DNA of 23,043 nucleotides from MKRK01 sp001896915 (GTDB lineage: Bacteria; Bacillota; Clostridia; Oscillospirales; Acutalibacteraceae), in the NCBI GenBank assembly GCA_937973935.1, contig CALJJF010000198.1, positions 1 to 23,043 on the forward strand. Reading direction: 5' to 3'. Positions 7,769 through 15,738 of this stretch are shown piece after piece. The notes below the pieces were generated by a model, which did not search any database, was not told where the DNA came from, and saw nothing but the letters and a program-made list of their open reading frames with translations. The translations under genes and the position numbers were made by a program. How positions within the stretch are numbered: the stretch's first letter is position 1; each line of letters opens with the position of its first letter.

Positions 7769-8974
7769 TTACAATACTTCCACAATCTTTTTTGTGTCTC
7801 TGGCAATAACCAGCTCTTCGTTGGTGGCAATCACGAAAACCTTGACCAAAGAATCGGGGGTTGATATTTCGCCTTGCTTGCCCCGTGACATGGCTTTGTT
7901 TACTTCCTTGTCAACACTAACGCCGGCATAGCTGAAATAATCGCAAACATCGGCACGCAGATCCACTACATTTTCACCGATACCACCGGTGAAAACAATT
8001 GCATCCACACCGCCCAGAACGGCGATATACTGCCCGATATACTTTCTGATCTGGTATCTTTGCATTTTGATTGCCAACGCAGCGCGTTCGTTGCCCTCCG
8101 CTTCGGCAGCAGATATATCTCTGTTGTCGCTGGACACACCAGAAATACCCAACATACCTGACTTTTTATTGAATAAATCCGACAGCTCCTTGGCGCTCAG
8201 ATTTTCTTTTTCCATAATAAACGTCACCACTGAGGGGTCAAGGGTGCCGGTTCTGGTCCCCATCATAAAACCGTCCAGCGGGGTGAAGCCCATGGAGGTA
8301 TCGATGCATTTTCCGTCCTTGATAGCGGTGATGGAAGAACCGTTGCCCAAATGGCAGGTGATGATTTTTGTGCCTTCGGGCTGTTTGCCCAACAGTTCAA
8401 TACACTGCGCACTGACAAACCGGTGAGAGGTGCCGTGAAACCCGTAACGGCGGATTTTATATTTTTCATAATATTCGTATGGAAGGGCAAATAAATAGGC
8501 CTCCTGCGGCATTGTCTGATGGAACGAGGTGTCGAATACAACGACCTGGGGAACCTCTGTGCCAAGACAGTCAATACATGCACGGATGCCTTCAACATGA
8601 GCGGGATTATGGAGCGGTGCCAAATCAGATAAGCCTTCGATGTCGTCAATAACACGATCGTTAACCAATACGGATTCTGAGAAAATAGAACCCCCTTGAA
8701 CGATACGGTGACCCACAGCGGCAACCTCACTCATGGAGTCAATTACCTTTGCGTCACCCGTAGTCAGCACCATTTCTACACATTTAAATGCATCTGTATG
8801 TGTCGGCATGTCAATATCGGCTTCATACTCTCTGCCGTCAGCAGTTTTATGACCGATTTTTCCGCCGATCCCAATTCTTTCACAATTTCCTTTTGCAATG
8901 ACACTTTCATCTCTCATATCAATCAATTGATATTTTAAAGAAGAACTTCCCGCATTGATAACCAAAATAATCAC
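7769..8974 (-). CDS. ackA: Acetate kinase
   Basis: The 401-residue protein matches the ~400 residues of known acetate kinases and the ASKHA fold. Visible motifs are NAGSSSLKYQL at the N-terminus (phosphate site), VVFDTSFHQTMP, YGFHGTSHRFV, HLGNGSSITAI (adenosine/phosphate loop), MGTRTGTLDP and FTGGIGEN. It interconverts acetyl phosphate plus ADP with acetate plus ATP, giving substrate-level ATP in fermentation. The start is a GTG at 8974 with GGAAG 8 bases upstream; the residues right after it are the conserved N-terminus, so the start is firm. It is expressed from its own promoter. The usual partner pta (phosphotransacetylase) is not in this window. Confidence 0.97.
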   Translation of the reverse strand: MIILVINAGSSSLKYQLIDMRDESVIAKGNCERIGIGGKIGHKTADGREYEADIDMPTHTDAFKCVEMVLTTGDAKVIDSMSEVAAVGHRIVQGGSIFSESVLVNDRVIDDIEGLSDLAPLHNPAHVEGIRACIDCLGTEVPQVVVFDTSFHQTMPQEAYLFALPYEYYEKYKIRRYGFHGTSHRFVSAQCIELLGKQPEGTKIITCHLGNGSSITAIKDGKCIDTSMGFTPLDGFMMGTRTGTLDPSVVTFIMEKENLSAKELSDLFNKKSGMLGISGVSSDNRDISAAEAEGNERAALAIKMQRYQIRKYIGQYIAVLGGVDAIVFTGGIGENVVDLRADVCDYFSYAGVSVDKEVNKAMSRGKQGEISTPDSLVKVFVIATNEELVIARDTKKIVEVL

Positions 8975-9011
8975 AACTATTACTTCCTTCCGAATTATCT
9001 AACAAAATGTA

Positions 9012-9040
9012 ATTATAAAGCATAAATGCGAAAAAATCAA
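9012..9040 (-). promoter_or_regulatory. Sigma-A promoter of ackA
   Basis: On the minus strand, TTGATT (9040-9035), a 17-base spacer and TATAAT (9017-9012) lie 38-66 bases before the GTG start. Between this promoter and the HAD stop lies a run of T8 (minus strand) after a weak imperfect stem, perhaps a poor terminator for the HAD gene. Confidence 0.7.
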
Positions 9041-9068
9041 TTCATTTAGACGAAAAAAAACATCAATA

Positions 9069-9707
9069 TCAGCCAATATATTTGGTTATTTCTCTGATAT
9101 CGGTCAAAACAGGCACCCCTTGCTGCTGCAGGCGCTCCTTGCTTTGGTGTCCGTTGGCAATCAAGACACAATCTGCACCGATTTCACTTGCCATCTCGCT
9201 GTCATGGATGAGGTCGCCCACCACCAATAATTTTGATGTGTCAATCTTGTTTTTTTCCACCCAATTGATAGCGGCTTGTGTTTTTGTGTCAGATTTGTAA
9301 TCGTTTCTTCCGATGATTTCATCAAAAAAACCGCTGACACCAAGATTCTTTGTGAGTGTTCTGATGATGCCCTCTTCAAAAGAGGATAGAATGATTTGCT
9401 TTATGCCTCTATTCTGCAGTGCGCTTAATACCTCCACAGCTCCGTCCATCAAGCCCATCTCCGGTGTTCTTTCTTCATAGGATTTGATAAATTCCAGCGA
9501 AAGCTCGTCAAAGGAGTCACGCTCCAAATCAAAAAGCTTGGCGTAATAATTGACCAGTGGCATTTCGATGATGTCCAGATAATCTTCCTTTGCAATGGGC
9601 AAAACGCCCCGGTTTTGGAGCATTTCGTTGTTAATCTGGACAGAGGTGCCCACATCGTCCAGTAATGTTCCGTTCCAGTCCCATATAATATGTGTATATT
9701 GTTTCAT
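9069..9707 (-). CDS. HAD-superfamily hydrolase (phosphoglycolate-phosphatase-like)
   Basis: The 212-residue protein has the HAD motifs in order: motif I IIWDWNGTLLDD (residues 7-18, nucleophile Asp10), motif II LSSF, the motif III lysine in GRNDYKSDTKT, and motif IV VVGDLIHDSEMA. The ~75 residues between motifs I and II are a helical cap like that of subfamily IA enzymes. The second Asp of motif I is Asn here (Asp-Trp-Asn-Gly-Thr). The substrate is probably a small phosphorylated metabolite but cannot be assigned. I chose the ATG at 9707 because GAAGGGATGG lies about 8 bases upstream; the frame is open back to a TTG at 9770, but no ribosome binding site supports that start. It is upstream of and co-directional with ackA, separated by ackA's own promoter. 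Confidence 0.85.
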   Translation of the reverse strand: MKQYTHIIWDWNGTLLDDVGTSVQINNEMLQNRGVLPIAKEDYLDIIEMPLVNYYAKLFDLERDSFDELSLEFIKSYEERTPEMGLMDGAVEVLSALQNRGIKQIILSSFEEGIIRTLTKNLGVSGFFDEIIGRNDYKSDTKTQAAINWVEKNKIDTSKLLVVGDLIHDSEMASEIGADCVLIANGHQSKERLQQQGVPVLTDIREITKYIG

Positions 9708-9861
9708 GTATATGACCATCCCTTCGCCAGTGGCTGATAATTCTTTGATAACCTTTCCCTTGGGAATCAATCGTTATGATAATATATTATAATATGCTGC
9801 TGTCGCAGAATAGTACTAGTATACCATTTTTTAGCATTCCTGACAACTAAAACACCCTATG

Positions 9862-9916
9862 AAAAACTGCATCCCGATGATAAGCATGCTTCTCTCATGC
9901 TTAATCCCGGGATGCA
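9862..9916 (-). terminator. Intrinsic terminator of sigG
   Basis: A two-part stem (CTGCATCCCG with CGGGATGCAG, then TAAGCATG with CATGCTTA, separated by a small internal loop) is followed on the minus strand by T5. It lies just after the sigG stop. Confidence 0.8.
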
Positions 9917-9933
9917 GCGGTTGAACCAAATCA

Positions 9934-10704
9934 TTATATTTGTTTTTTCACCCGGTCAAGAGCGCCTTTTTCCAGCCTGCTGACCTGTGCCTGACTGATG
10001 CCGATTTCATTGGCAACCTCCATTTGGGTTCTGCCCACAATAAAGCGTAAGCTCAGAATCTTTTTTTCCCGTTCTGAAAGCTTGACAATTGCCTGCTTCA
10101 GGACAATTTCATCCACCCAGTTGTTATCGTCATTCTTGTCGCCGATTTGATCCATCACATAAATCGTGTCGCCCCCGTCGGAATAAACCGGTTCATAGAG
10201 CGAAATAGGCTCAACAATGCTTTCCAGCGCCATGACCACATCCGTTCGCTTCATATCCAGCTCCTTGGCTATTTCCTCCACCGACGGCTCCTTTTGATTG
10301 GCCGACATGAGCCTTTCTTTTGCCTGCATCGCCTTGTATGCGGTATCTCTCAAAGAACGGCTGACCCGAACGGAATTGTTGTCTCTTAAATACCGCCGGA
10401 TTTCTCCGATGATCATGGGAACGGCATACGTGGAAAATCGGACATTGTGATCGGTATCAAAATTGTCAATGGCCTTAATCAGGCCGATACAGCCCACCTG
10501 AAAAAGGTCATCCAGATTTTCTCCTCTGCCGGTAAATTTTTTAATCACGCTCAGCACAAGCTTCAGATTTCCGGATATCAGCTCGTCCCTTGCTTTCATA
10601 TCCCCCTCTTTCATTTTCTTGAGCAGCTCTATTTTTTTTGACTCCTTCAGAACAACCAGTTTAGACGTGTTTACTCCGCATATTTCAACCTTGTTGTTGT
10701 ACAA
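9934..10704 (-). CDS. sigG: Late forespore RNA polymerase sigma factor SigG
   Basis: The 256-residue protein has a sigma-70 architecture without region 1: region 2 (~42-108; LDDLFQVGCIGLIKAIDNFD and VRFSTYAVPMIIGEIRR), region 3 (~118-185) and region 4 (~203-252, ending ISQAQVSRLEKGALDRVK). The N-terminus NKVEICGVNTSKL is the SigG signature that separates it from SigF and SigE. SigG directs late gene expression in the forespore. The start is a TTG at 10704; the next upstream in-frame codons include a stop, and GGCGGGTG lies about 8 bases before it. In many spore formers sigG follows spoIIGA-sigE; here the upstream neighbour is a divergent MFS gene instead. A SigF-like promoter and a hairpin-forming repeat precede the gene. 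Confidence 0.95.
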   Translation of the reverse strand: MYNNKVEICGVNTSKLVVLKESKKIELLKKMKEGDMKARDELISGNLKLVLSVIKKFTGRGENLDDLFQVGCIGLIKAIDNFDTDHNVRFSTYAVPMIIGEIRRYLRDNNSVRVSRSLRDTAYKAMQAKERLMSANQKEPSVEEIAKELDMKRTDVVMALESIVEPISLYEPVYSDGGDTIYVMDQIGDKNDDNNWVDEIVLKQAIVKLSEREKKILSLRFIVGRTQMEVANEIGISQAQVSRLEKGALDRVKKQI

Positions 10705-10717
10705 AATTCACACCCGC

Positions 10718-10745
10718 CAATACTTTTATTTCATTAAAAGTATTG
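10718..10745 (-). repeat. Perfect inverted repeat just before the sigG ribosome binding site
   Basis: CAATACTTTTA (10718-10728) and its exact complement (10735-10745) flank a 6-base loop, ending about 13 bases before the sigG TTG. Transcribed from upstream, it would fold into an 11-bp hairpin beside the ribosome binding site. Its promoter-distal arm also overlaps the SigF-like -10 element. Confidence 0.6.
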
Positions 10746-10767
10746 CCTGTGGACGAATGGTTTACTC
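10738..10767 (-). promoter_or_regulatory. Probable SigF-dependent promoter of sigG
   Basis: The minus-strand sequence GGCAATACTT (10747-10738) fits every fixed position of the SigF -10 consensus GGNRANANTW. GAGTA (10767-10763), 15 bases upstream, is a partial match to the -35 consensus GYWTA. SigF is the known activator of sigG transcription in sporulating Firmicutes, so the match and the context agree. The predicted start would lie near 10730, within the loop of the inverted repeat. Confidence 0.5.
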
Positions 10768-10815
10768 ATATCTGAAAATTATTGCACTGCCAAATTTTAT
10801 CAATCCACTTTTTTG

Positions 10816-10844
10816 TTGACTATTGTCATCAATAGTGTTAAATT
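10816..10844 (+). promoter_or_regulatory. Promoter of the MFS transporter with an operator-like repeat in the spacer
   Basis: TTGACT (10816-10821), a 17-base spacer and TAAATT (10839-10844) lie 48 bases upstream of the ATG. An inverted repeat ACTATTG-TCAT-CAATAGT (10819-10836) fills the spacer and overlaps the end of the -35 box, a position suited to a repressor. Confidence 0.55.
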
Positions 10845-10891
10845 AACTAAAGCCACTGTCAAAACCCGCCGCAAAAAGGGAGAACCGATCC

Positions 10892-12091
10892 ATGAATTTT
10901 ATCAGAAAATTGAGAGAATATCCACTGCCGGCCGTACTTTCCGCCAACTTTCTTGTATACTGCTCGCTGGCGTTTTACTATGTTTTTGTTCCGATTTACA
11001 TCAGAAAATTCCATTCCTTTTCCCAAGTGGGATTCCTTCTCTCCATCGGTCCGTTCATTGCGATATTCGCCCCGCTTTTTTGGGGGAAAATAGCGGATAA
11101 AGCAAAATCCAAGAATACTGTTCTGATCGTTCTGCTCACAGGCTGCGGCGTTGCCTTTTTTGGTGTTTCCTTCAATACACTGTTCCATTTCCCCTCAGGG
11201 TTTCCCGTTGACTTTTCGTTTTTCTGGCTTGTTTTGATGTTGAGTGCAATCATGTTTTTCTCCTCCCCGTTTTCCAGCTTGCTTGATGTAATCACGCTGG
11301 ACTATGCCGTGAAAACCGAGTCGAAATACGGAACCCTACGGTTGCTGGGTACCATCGGATATGGGATATTATGCTTTGTTATCGGTATGGTAGCCGACAA
11401 AAGCGAGTATGGAAATTTTTATTTGTATCTTGTGGTTACCCTTTTGGCTGTCATTTCTGTTTCTCTGATGCCTGCCAGCAAGGGATATGCCAGAGGTATG
11501 AAAAAGGTCTCTCTGAAGCCTCTGTTTCATGACAAGACGCTTCTTCTGCTTCTGCTGTTCCTGATCGCCGGTCAGTTTATCTTTGGATTTTATCAGAACT
11601 TCTACACCATTTATATGAGCGAGGAGCTGAAATTCCCCGGCTGGTCCTGGGGGCTGGTTGCATCCCTGCAGCCACTGGGCGAGGTTCCTTTCTTCTTACT
11701 GTTTCATAAGGTCTATAAAAAATTCAGCCTGCAAACCGTTATGCTGGCGGGGCTTGCGGCCGGTATTGTCCGTTACGCCGCCCTGGGCATGGCCGTCTCT
11801 ATCCCGCTGGTCATTCTCATCAATATTGTAACCGGTCTTCTGCAGACGATTTTACTATACTCCGTCGTTCTGTATTTAAACGATACCATCGCCCCGGAGA
11901 TGAAAGCCACAGGGCAAACCTTTATTTATTCTTTTGGTGTGTTCACCCCCAAAATTCTATCCGGCTTTTTGGGCGGCGTGCTGTCCCAATCCATGGGCAT
12001 CAAAAACACTCTGTTCTTTTGTTCCGGCATTTCCGTGTTGTTCACGATCCTGATTCTTATTTTTCCTATAAAATACAAACTGAAAAAATAA
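10892..12091 (+). CDS. MFS transporter (12 membrane segments), substrate unknown
   Basis: The 399-residue protein is strongly hydrophobic, with a pattern of about 12 membrane segments. The loop between segments 2 and 3, WGKIADKAKSKNTVL, corresponds to the MFS signature GxxxDxxGRR in a relaxed form. The closest layout I recognise is the MFS_1-like/LacY or nucleoside-symporter-like group. Substrate and direction cannot be read from sequence. The start at 10892 has AAAAAGGGAG 9 bases upstream. It is a single gene with its own promoter, divergent from sigG and convergent with rhaB. Its proximity to the rhamnose genes is only suggestive: it is not in their operon, so calling it a rhamnose transporter would be a guess. 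Confidence 0.85.
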   Translation: MNFIRKLREYPLPAVLSANFLVYCSLAFYYVFVPIYIRKFHSFSQVGFLLSIGPFIAIFAPLFWGKIADKAKSKNTVLIVLLTGCGVAFFGVSFNTLFHFPSGFPVDFSFFWLVLMLSAIMFFSSPFSSLLDVITLDYAVKTESKYGTLRLLGTIGYGILCFVIGMVADKSEYGNFYLYLVVTLLAVISVSLMPASKGYARGMKKVSLKPLFHDKTLLLLLLFLIAGQFIFGFYQNFYTIYMSEELKFPGWSWGLVASLQPLGEVPFFLLFHKVYKKFSLQTVMLAGLAAGIVRYAALGMAVSIPLVILINIVTGLLQTILLYSVVLYLNDTIAPEMKATGQTFIYSFGVFTPKILSGFLGGVLSQSMGIKNTLFFCSGISVLFTILILIFPIKYKLKK

Positions 12092-12122
12092 AGGGCTGCG
12101 TGAGCAGCCCTTTATTTTTTCA
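12081..12122. terminator. Bidirectional terminator shared by the MFS gene and the rha operon
   Basis: A 19-bp perfect stem with a GTGA loop (12100-12103) has the core AAAGGGCTGC. The flanking A6 and T6 runs make it a U-tract terminator on both strands. It begins inside the last codons of the MFS gene and lies about 110 bases past the rhaB stop. A second small inverted repeat (12117-12124 with 12130-12137, TTTTCACC) overlaps its right edge. Nothing coding is seen in 12138-12233. Confidence 0.85.
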
Positions 12123-12233
12123 CCCCAGCGGTGAAAACTAAGCATTCTGACATTGCATATGCTGTGTCCGTCTCCCCATCCTGTGGAAATCTTCCTATTG
12201 CTAATGAACGAATGCTTCCACCACTGCTTTCCG

Positions 12234-13709
12234 TTACTCAGACTTGTTTTGAAGAAGCAGCAAAAACTTTTCATATGCTCCTGTCCAATCTTCCCCGGCA
12301 GGAACATATTCTTTCCGTTCAAATGAGTTCGAGATGATTCTTCTTGCCTCTTTCAAATCCGCAACAACACCCAGGGAAACAGACTGAACTGCCGCATTGC
12401 CGAGAATAGTGGCTTCCACCGGTCCTGCCGTTACTCTTATCTTACAGGAATCCGCCGTAAAACGGCAAAGCAGGGCGTCTTGTGAACCGCCTCCTATGAT
12501 GTGCAGTGTTTGATAGACCTTGCCCGTCACATTCTCTATGAGCCCCAGCGCATATTTATATTTTAAAGCAAGGCTTTCGTAAATACAGCGCACGATTTCT
12601 CCACGTGTATCGGGAACCGTCTGATTTGTGTTACGGCAATAAGTCCTGATCCGTTCCGGCATGTCACCGGGCTGTTCAAACAGAGGGTCATCCGGATCGA
12701 CGAAGCTCTGAAACCCTTTTGCTGCAAACGCCTCTGCTTCCAGCTGTGCAAAGGTAATTTCCATGCCTTCTCGCTTCCACTGCCTTCGGGACTCCTGAAT
12801 CAGCCACAGTCCCATAATATTTTTCAGCAGCAGGTTCTTTCCTTCATATCCTGCTGAATTCGTCATATTCAGCTGATAAGTCGTTTCATTGATTACGGGT
12901 TGGTCGGTTTGAGTTCCGAACAATGACCATGTGCCGCAGCTGAGATACACAAAGTCCTCTTCCTGTGTCGGAACGGCAACCACAGCCGCCGCTGTATCAT
13001 GGGAAGCGGTTGCAATAACCGGAACCGCACAGATCTGCAATTCCTTACAAATCTCCTCCGACAGCATGCCGTAAGCTTCCCCGCAGGTTATGGTTGGCGG
13101 CAGCAGTTCTGAGGGTATGCCCAGTTTTTCTTTGATTTGTATTGACCAATCCCTTGTGGATGCGTCTATCATTTGAGAAGTGGATGCGGAGGTGAATTCC
13201 GCTCTTTTTTCACCGGTCAGCAAAAAGCTAAGCAGGCTGGGCATCATCAAAAGCCGCTCCGCTTTTTTCATAATCTCCGAAGACCGGTGGATCAAACTGA
13301 ACAGCTGATAAATGGTATTGATTCGCATAAACTGTATTCCGGTTATTTGATAAAGCTCCTTTTTGGGAATGATTTTAAAAACCTCGTCCATCATCCCTAT
13401 GGTGCGTTCATCCCGATAATGAGCAGGGTTAGCAAGCAACGTTCCATTTTCGTCAAGCAACCCAAAATCAACACCCCAGGTATCAATGGCGATACTTTCA
13501 AAGCTGCCGACCGCCTTTGCTTTTATGATACTTTGTTTCAGCTCAAAAAAAAGTTGCTCCATCGGCCAGCAAAGGGTATTTTCACAATAAATTGGTTCGT
13601 AAGAAAACCGATGCACTTGCCTCATCTCAAATGATTGCCCGTCACAATGAACGAGCATAGCTCTGCCGCCGGAGGCGCCATAATCAACAGCCAATACATC
13701 ACATTGCAT
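12234..13709 (-). CDS. rhaB: L-rhamnulokinase
   Basis: The FGGY-family kinase of 491 residues is close to the ~489 of E. coli RhaB. It phosphorylates L-rhamnulose with ATP to L-rhamnulose-1-phosphate. Motifs visible: N-terminal VDYGASGGRAM (ATP phosphate loop), IDTWGVDFGLLD with the likely catalytic Asp, NPAHYRDERT (typical of rhamnulokinases), SHDTAAAVVAVP, LSCGTWSLFGTQ, and C-terminal HIIGGGSQDALLCRFTAD (adenosine motif). I use the ATG at 13709, six bases after GAGGG; a GTG sits one codon upstream. It is the last gene of the rhaA-rhaD-rhaB operon, 14 bases after the aldolase. Confidence 0.95.
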   Translation of the reverse strand: MQCDVLAVDYGASGGRAMLVHCDGQSFEMRQVHRFSYEPIYCENTLCWPMEQLFFELKQSIIKAKAVGSFESIAIDTWGVDFGLLDENGTLLANPAHYRDERTIGMMDEVFKIIPKKELYQITGIQFMRINTIYQLFSLIHRSSEIMKKAERLLMMPSLLSFLLTGEKRAEFTSASTSQMIDASTRDWSIQIKEKLGIPSELLPPTITCGEAYGMLSEEICKELQICAVPVIATASHDTAAAVVAVPTQEEDFVYLSCGTWSLFGTQTDQPVINETTYQLNMTNSAGYEGKNLLLKNIMGLWLIQESRRQWKREGMEITFAQLEAEAFAAKGFQSFVDPDDPLFEQPGDMPERIRTYCRNTNQTVPDTRGEIVRCIYESLALKYKYALGLIENVTGKVYQTLHIIGGGSQDALLCRFTADSCKIRVTAGPVEATILGNAAVQSVSLGVVADLKEARRIISNSFERKEYVPAGEDWTGAYEKFLLLLQNKSE

Positions 13710-13723
13710 CACAATCCCTCATT

Positions 13724-14413
13724 TCATGTTTGGCTTGTGTATTTTTTATAACCGGGATGTTTGCCCGGCACATTGAATTTTTCACGCAGCTGTAAGCAGT
13801 CTGCAATTTGCTTGTCAGACAGCTCTATTTCTCCGCCCAATTGTCTTGCGGTCAAGGTGATTTTCGCAAAATGTTCCAGCGTTTCCATTCTGTAATAGGC
13901 GGTCATCAAATCCACACCTACGGTCAGTGCCCCGTGGTTTTCTAAAAGCATCGTATCGTGAAGCGGCAGATGTTCTGCTACTGCGTCCGGGATTTCATTG
14001 GTGGAAGGGGTTCCGTATTTCGCAATGGGCACTGAGCCTAAAAAAATAATGGCTTCCGGCATGGTGTAGCTGTCAAGGGGAATATGGGCAATGGCAAAGC
14101 CTGTTGCCACCGGCGGGTGTGCATGTATTACCGCCCGGATATCCTCCCGTTCCCGATAGCAGCGGATGTGCATGGGAAGCTCCGACGACGGTTTGTACTT
14201 TGTGACATCATCCAGGACCTTGCCTTCGCTGTTTACCGCAATAATCATTTCCGGGGTCAAAAAGCTTTTGCTGACTCCGGTAGGTGTGGTCAAAAAAACG
14301 TCGGCATCTACCTTCACGGTGATGTTCCCGTCATTGGCCGCAACAAATCCAAGCTGCCACAGCCTGAGACCGACTTCGCAGATTTGCTTTTTTATTTCAT
14401 AATATTCTTTCAT
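13724..14413 (-). CDS. rhaD: Class II aldolase, probable L-rhamnulose-1-phosphate aldolase (FucA-sized)
   Basis: The 229-residue class II aldolase/adducin-fold protein is expected to cleave L-rhamnulose-1-phosphate to dihydroxyacetone phosphate and L-lactaldehyde using zinc. The catalytic Glu lies in KPSSELPMH. The zinc His residues lie in VIHAHPP and LLENHGAL, as in FucA. GNITVKV and TPTGVSK form the phosphate-binding part. At 229 residues it is nearer to FucA (~215) than to E. coli RhaD (~274), so sequence alone would allow fuculose-phosphate aldolase. The assignment to rhamnose rests on its place between rhaA and rhaB. The ATG at 14413 has GAGGG 6 bases upstream and lies inside the end of rhaA (17-base overlap), indicating translational coupling. 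Confidence 0.85.
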   Translation of the reverse strand: MKEYYEIKKQICEVGLRLWQLGFVAANDGNITVKVDADVFLTTPTGVSKSFLTPEMIIAVNSEGKVLDDVTKYKPSSELPMHIRCYREREDIRAVIHAHPPVATGFAIAHIPLDSYTMPEAIIFLGSVPIAKYGTPSTNEIPDAVAEHLPLHDTMLLENHGALTVGVDLMTAYYRMETLEHFAKITLTARQLGGEIELSDKQIADCLQLREKFNVPGKHPGYKKYTSQT

Positions 14414-15662
14414 TTTGTTCCCTCTTCCTCATAGTTTGTTGCTCATACTCTTTGGCGTCTTCAATCCAGCCGGTTCCCACCGGCACACCCTTCCTTGCAC
14501 AATAATAGTCCCAAACCAAGGAAAACGGCATGGCTTTCCATTCCTCCGTCAGAGCAAGACTTGTGCTTCTGTCTCCCTTTGCTTCCAGCTCAATCAATCT
14601 TCCCACCGGGGTCAACAGCGCTTCCAGCAGTGCCTTTCTTGCATTTCTGGCACCAATCGCCAGTGCCATGACACGATTGATGGATGCATCAAAATAATCC
14701 AGTGCCATATGAACACGGTCCAGCACGTTTAACCGAACCAGCTCACCCATGATATTTCGGGTTTCCTCGTCAAAACTGACAACGTGGTCAGAATCCCAGC
14801 GAATGGGTCTCGACAGATGCAGAAGAAGCCCCGGAACAAACAAAAGCAGTGGGGAAATTTTTGAGGATACGGCTTCTGTGGGATGAAAATGCCCGGTATC
14901 CAGAGTCAGAAGTGCATTGTTGCGGCTAAGCACATACCCCATATAAAACTCATGGGAGCCCACAACATAGGCTTCACTGCCGATTCCGAACAGCTTGCTT
15001 TCCACACAATCCACCACGCTATCGTATTTGACAGCTAAAATTTCATCCAGACTTTCGGCAAGTCTTTTTCTCGGTGACAAGGTATCAACGGGAACTTCCT
15101 TGCTGCCGTCGGGGATCCAGATATTGTTCACTGTGGTTTTTCCTGTTTTCTCTGCCATATACGCCGCAATTTTTCTCACACGAACAGCATGCTCAATCCA
15201 GAACCGTCGAACGGTCTCATCCGACGAGCTGAGTGTTGAGTCCTTACTCAAAGGATGTGAGAAAAATGTGCCGTTGAAGTCCATTCCGATGCTTTGCTTA
15301 TTGGCCCATTCAATCCATCGGTCAAAGTGCTGCGGTTCGATTTCGTTCCGGTCTGCTTTCTTATCGTCAAGATAAAAAGCATGCAGGTTCACCTTTTTCT
15401 CACCGGGTACATACGAAAACGCTTGGGCAAGGTCGCTTGCCAGTTCCTCAAAATTTCTTGCTTTGTATGGATAGTTTCCGGTGGCCTGAATGCCGCCGGT
15501 CAACCCACCGCTTTTGCTTTCAAACCCGGTACAGTCATCACCCTGCCAACAATGGATGGACAACGGCATTTGATCACAAATTTCAATCGCACGGTCAATA
15601 TCGATCCCTATTTCCTGATAGATCTCTTTTGCCAGCTCATAACCCTTTTGAATATCCCACAA
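14397..15662 (-). CDS. rhaA: L-rhamnose isomerase
   Basis: The 421-residue protein matches E. coli RhaA (~419). It converts L-rhamnose to L-rhamnulose, the first step of the pathway, with divalent metal ions in the active site of a TIM barrel. Recognisable blocks: IHCWQGDDCTGFE near the N-terminus, KVNLHAFYLD, NNIWIPDGSKE, GSHEFYMGYV, LDTGHFHPTE (metal ligands Asp and His) and RWDSDHVV. The start is a TTG at 15662 with GGGAGGA 6 bases upstream; no ATG is near, so the rare start is well supported. It is the first gene of the operon, transcribed from the promoter at 15695-15723. Confidence 0.96.
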   Translation of the reverse strand: MWDIQKGYELAKEIYQEIGIDIDRAIEICDQMPLSIHCWQGDDCTGFESKSGGLTGGIQATGNYPYKARNFEELASDLAQAFSYVPGEKKVNLHAFYLDDKKADRNEIEPQHFDRWIEWANKQSIGMDFNGTFFSHPLSKDSTLSSSDETVRRFWIEHAVRVRKIAAYMAEKTGKTTVNNIWIPDGSKEVPVDTLSPRKRLAESLDEILAVKYDSVVDCVESKLFGIGSEAYVVGSHEFYMGYVLSRNNALLTLDTGHFHPTEAVSSKISPLLLFVPGLLLHLSRPIRWDSDHVVSFDEETRNIMGELVRLNVLDRVHMALDYFDASINRVMALAIGARNARKALLEALLTPVGRLIELEAKGDRSTSLALTEEWKAMPFSLVWDYYCARKGVPVGTGWIEDAKEYEQQTMRKREQNERIL

Positions 15663-15694
15663 AAAAAATCCTCCCTTACTCTTTTGGTGGTTTC

Positions 15695-15723
15695 ATTATA
15701 TCAGTCATGATTACTTTTGTCTA
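15695..15723 (-). promoter_or_regulatory. Promoter of the rhaA-rhaD-rhaB operon
   Basis: On the minus strand TAGACA (15723-15718), a 17-base spacer and TATAAT (15700-15695) lie 33-61 bases before the rhaA TTG. The weaker -35 box suits a regulated sugar operon. Confidence 0.65.
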
Positions 15724-15738
15724 TATTCGGCGGTTAAA

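Noticed and set aside
8263..8730. 155-codon frame inside ackA on the same strand
   Set aside because: It is an out-of-frame shadow of acetate kinase, whose motifs are all in the main frame.
13173..13634. 153-codon plus-strand frame antisense to rhaB
   Set aside because: The rhamnulokinase motifs on the minus strand are unambiguous and no start signals support the antisense frame.
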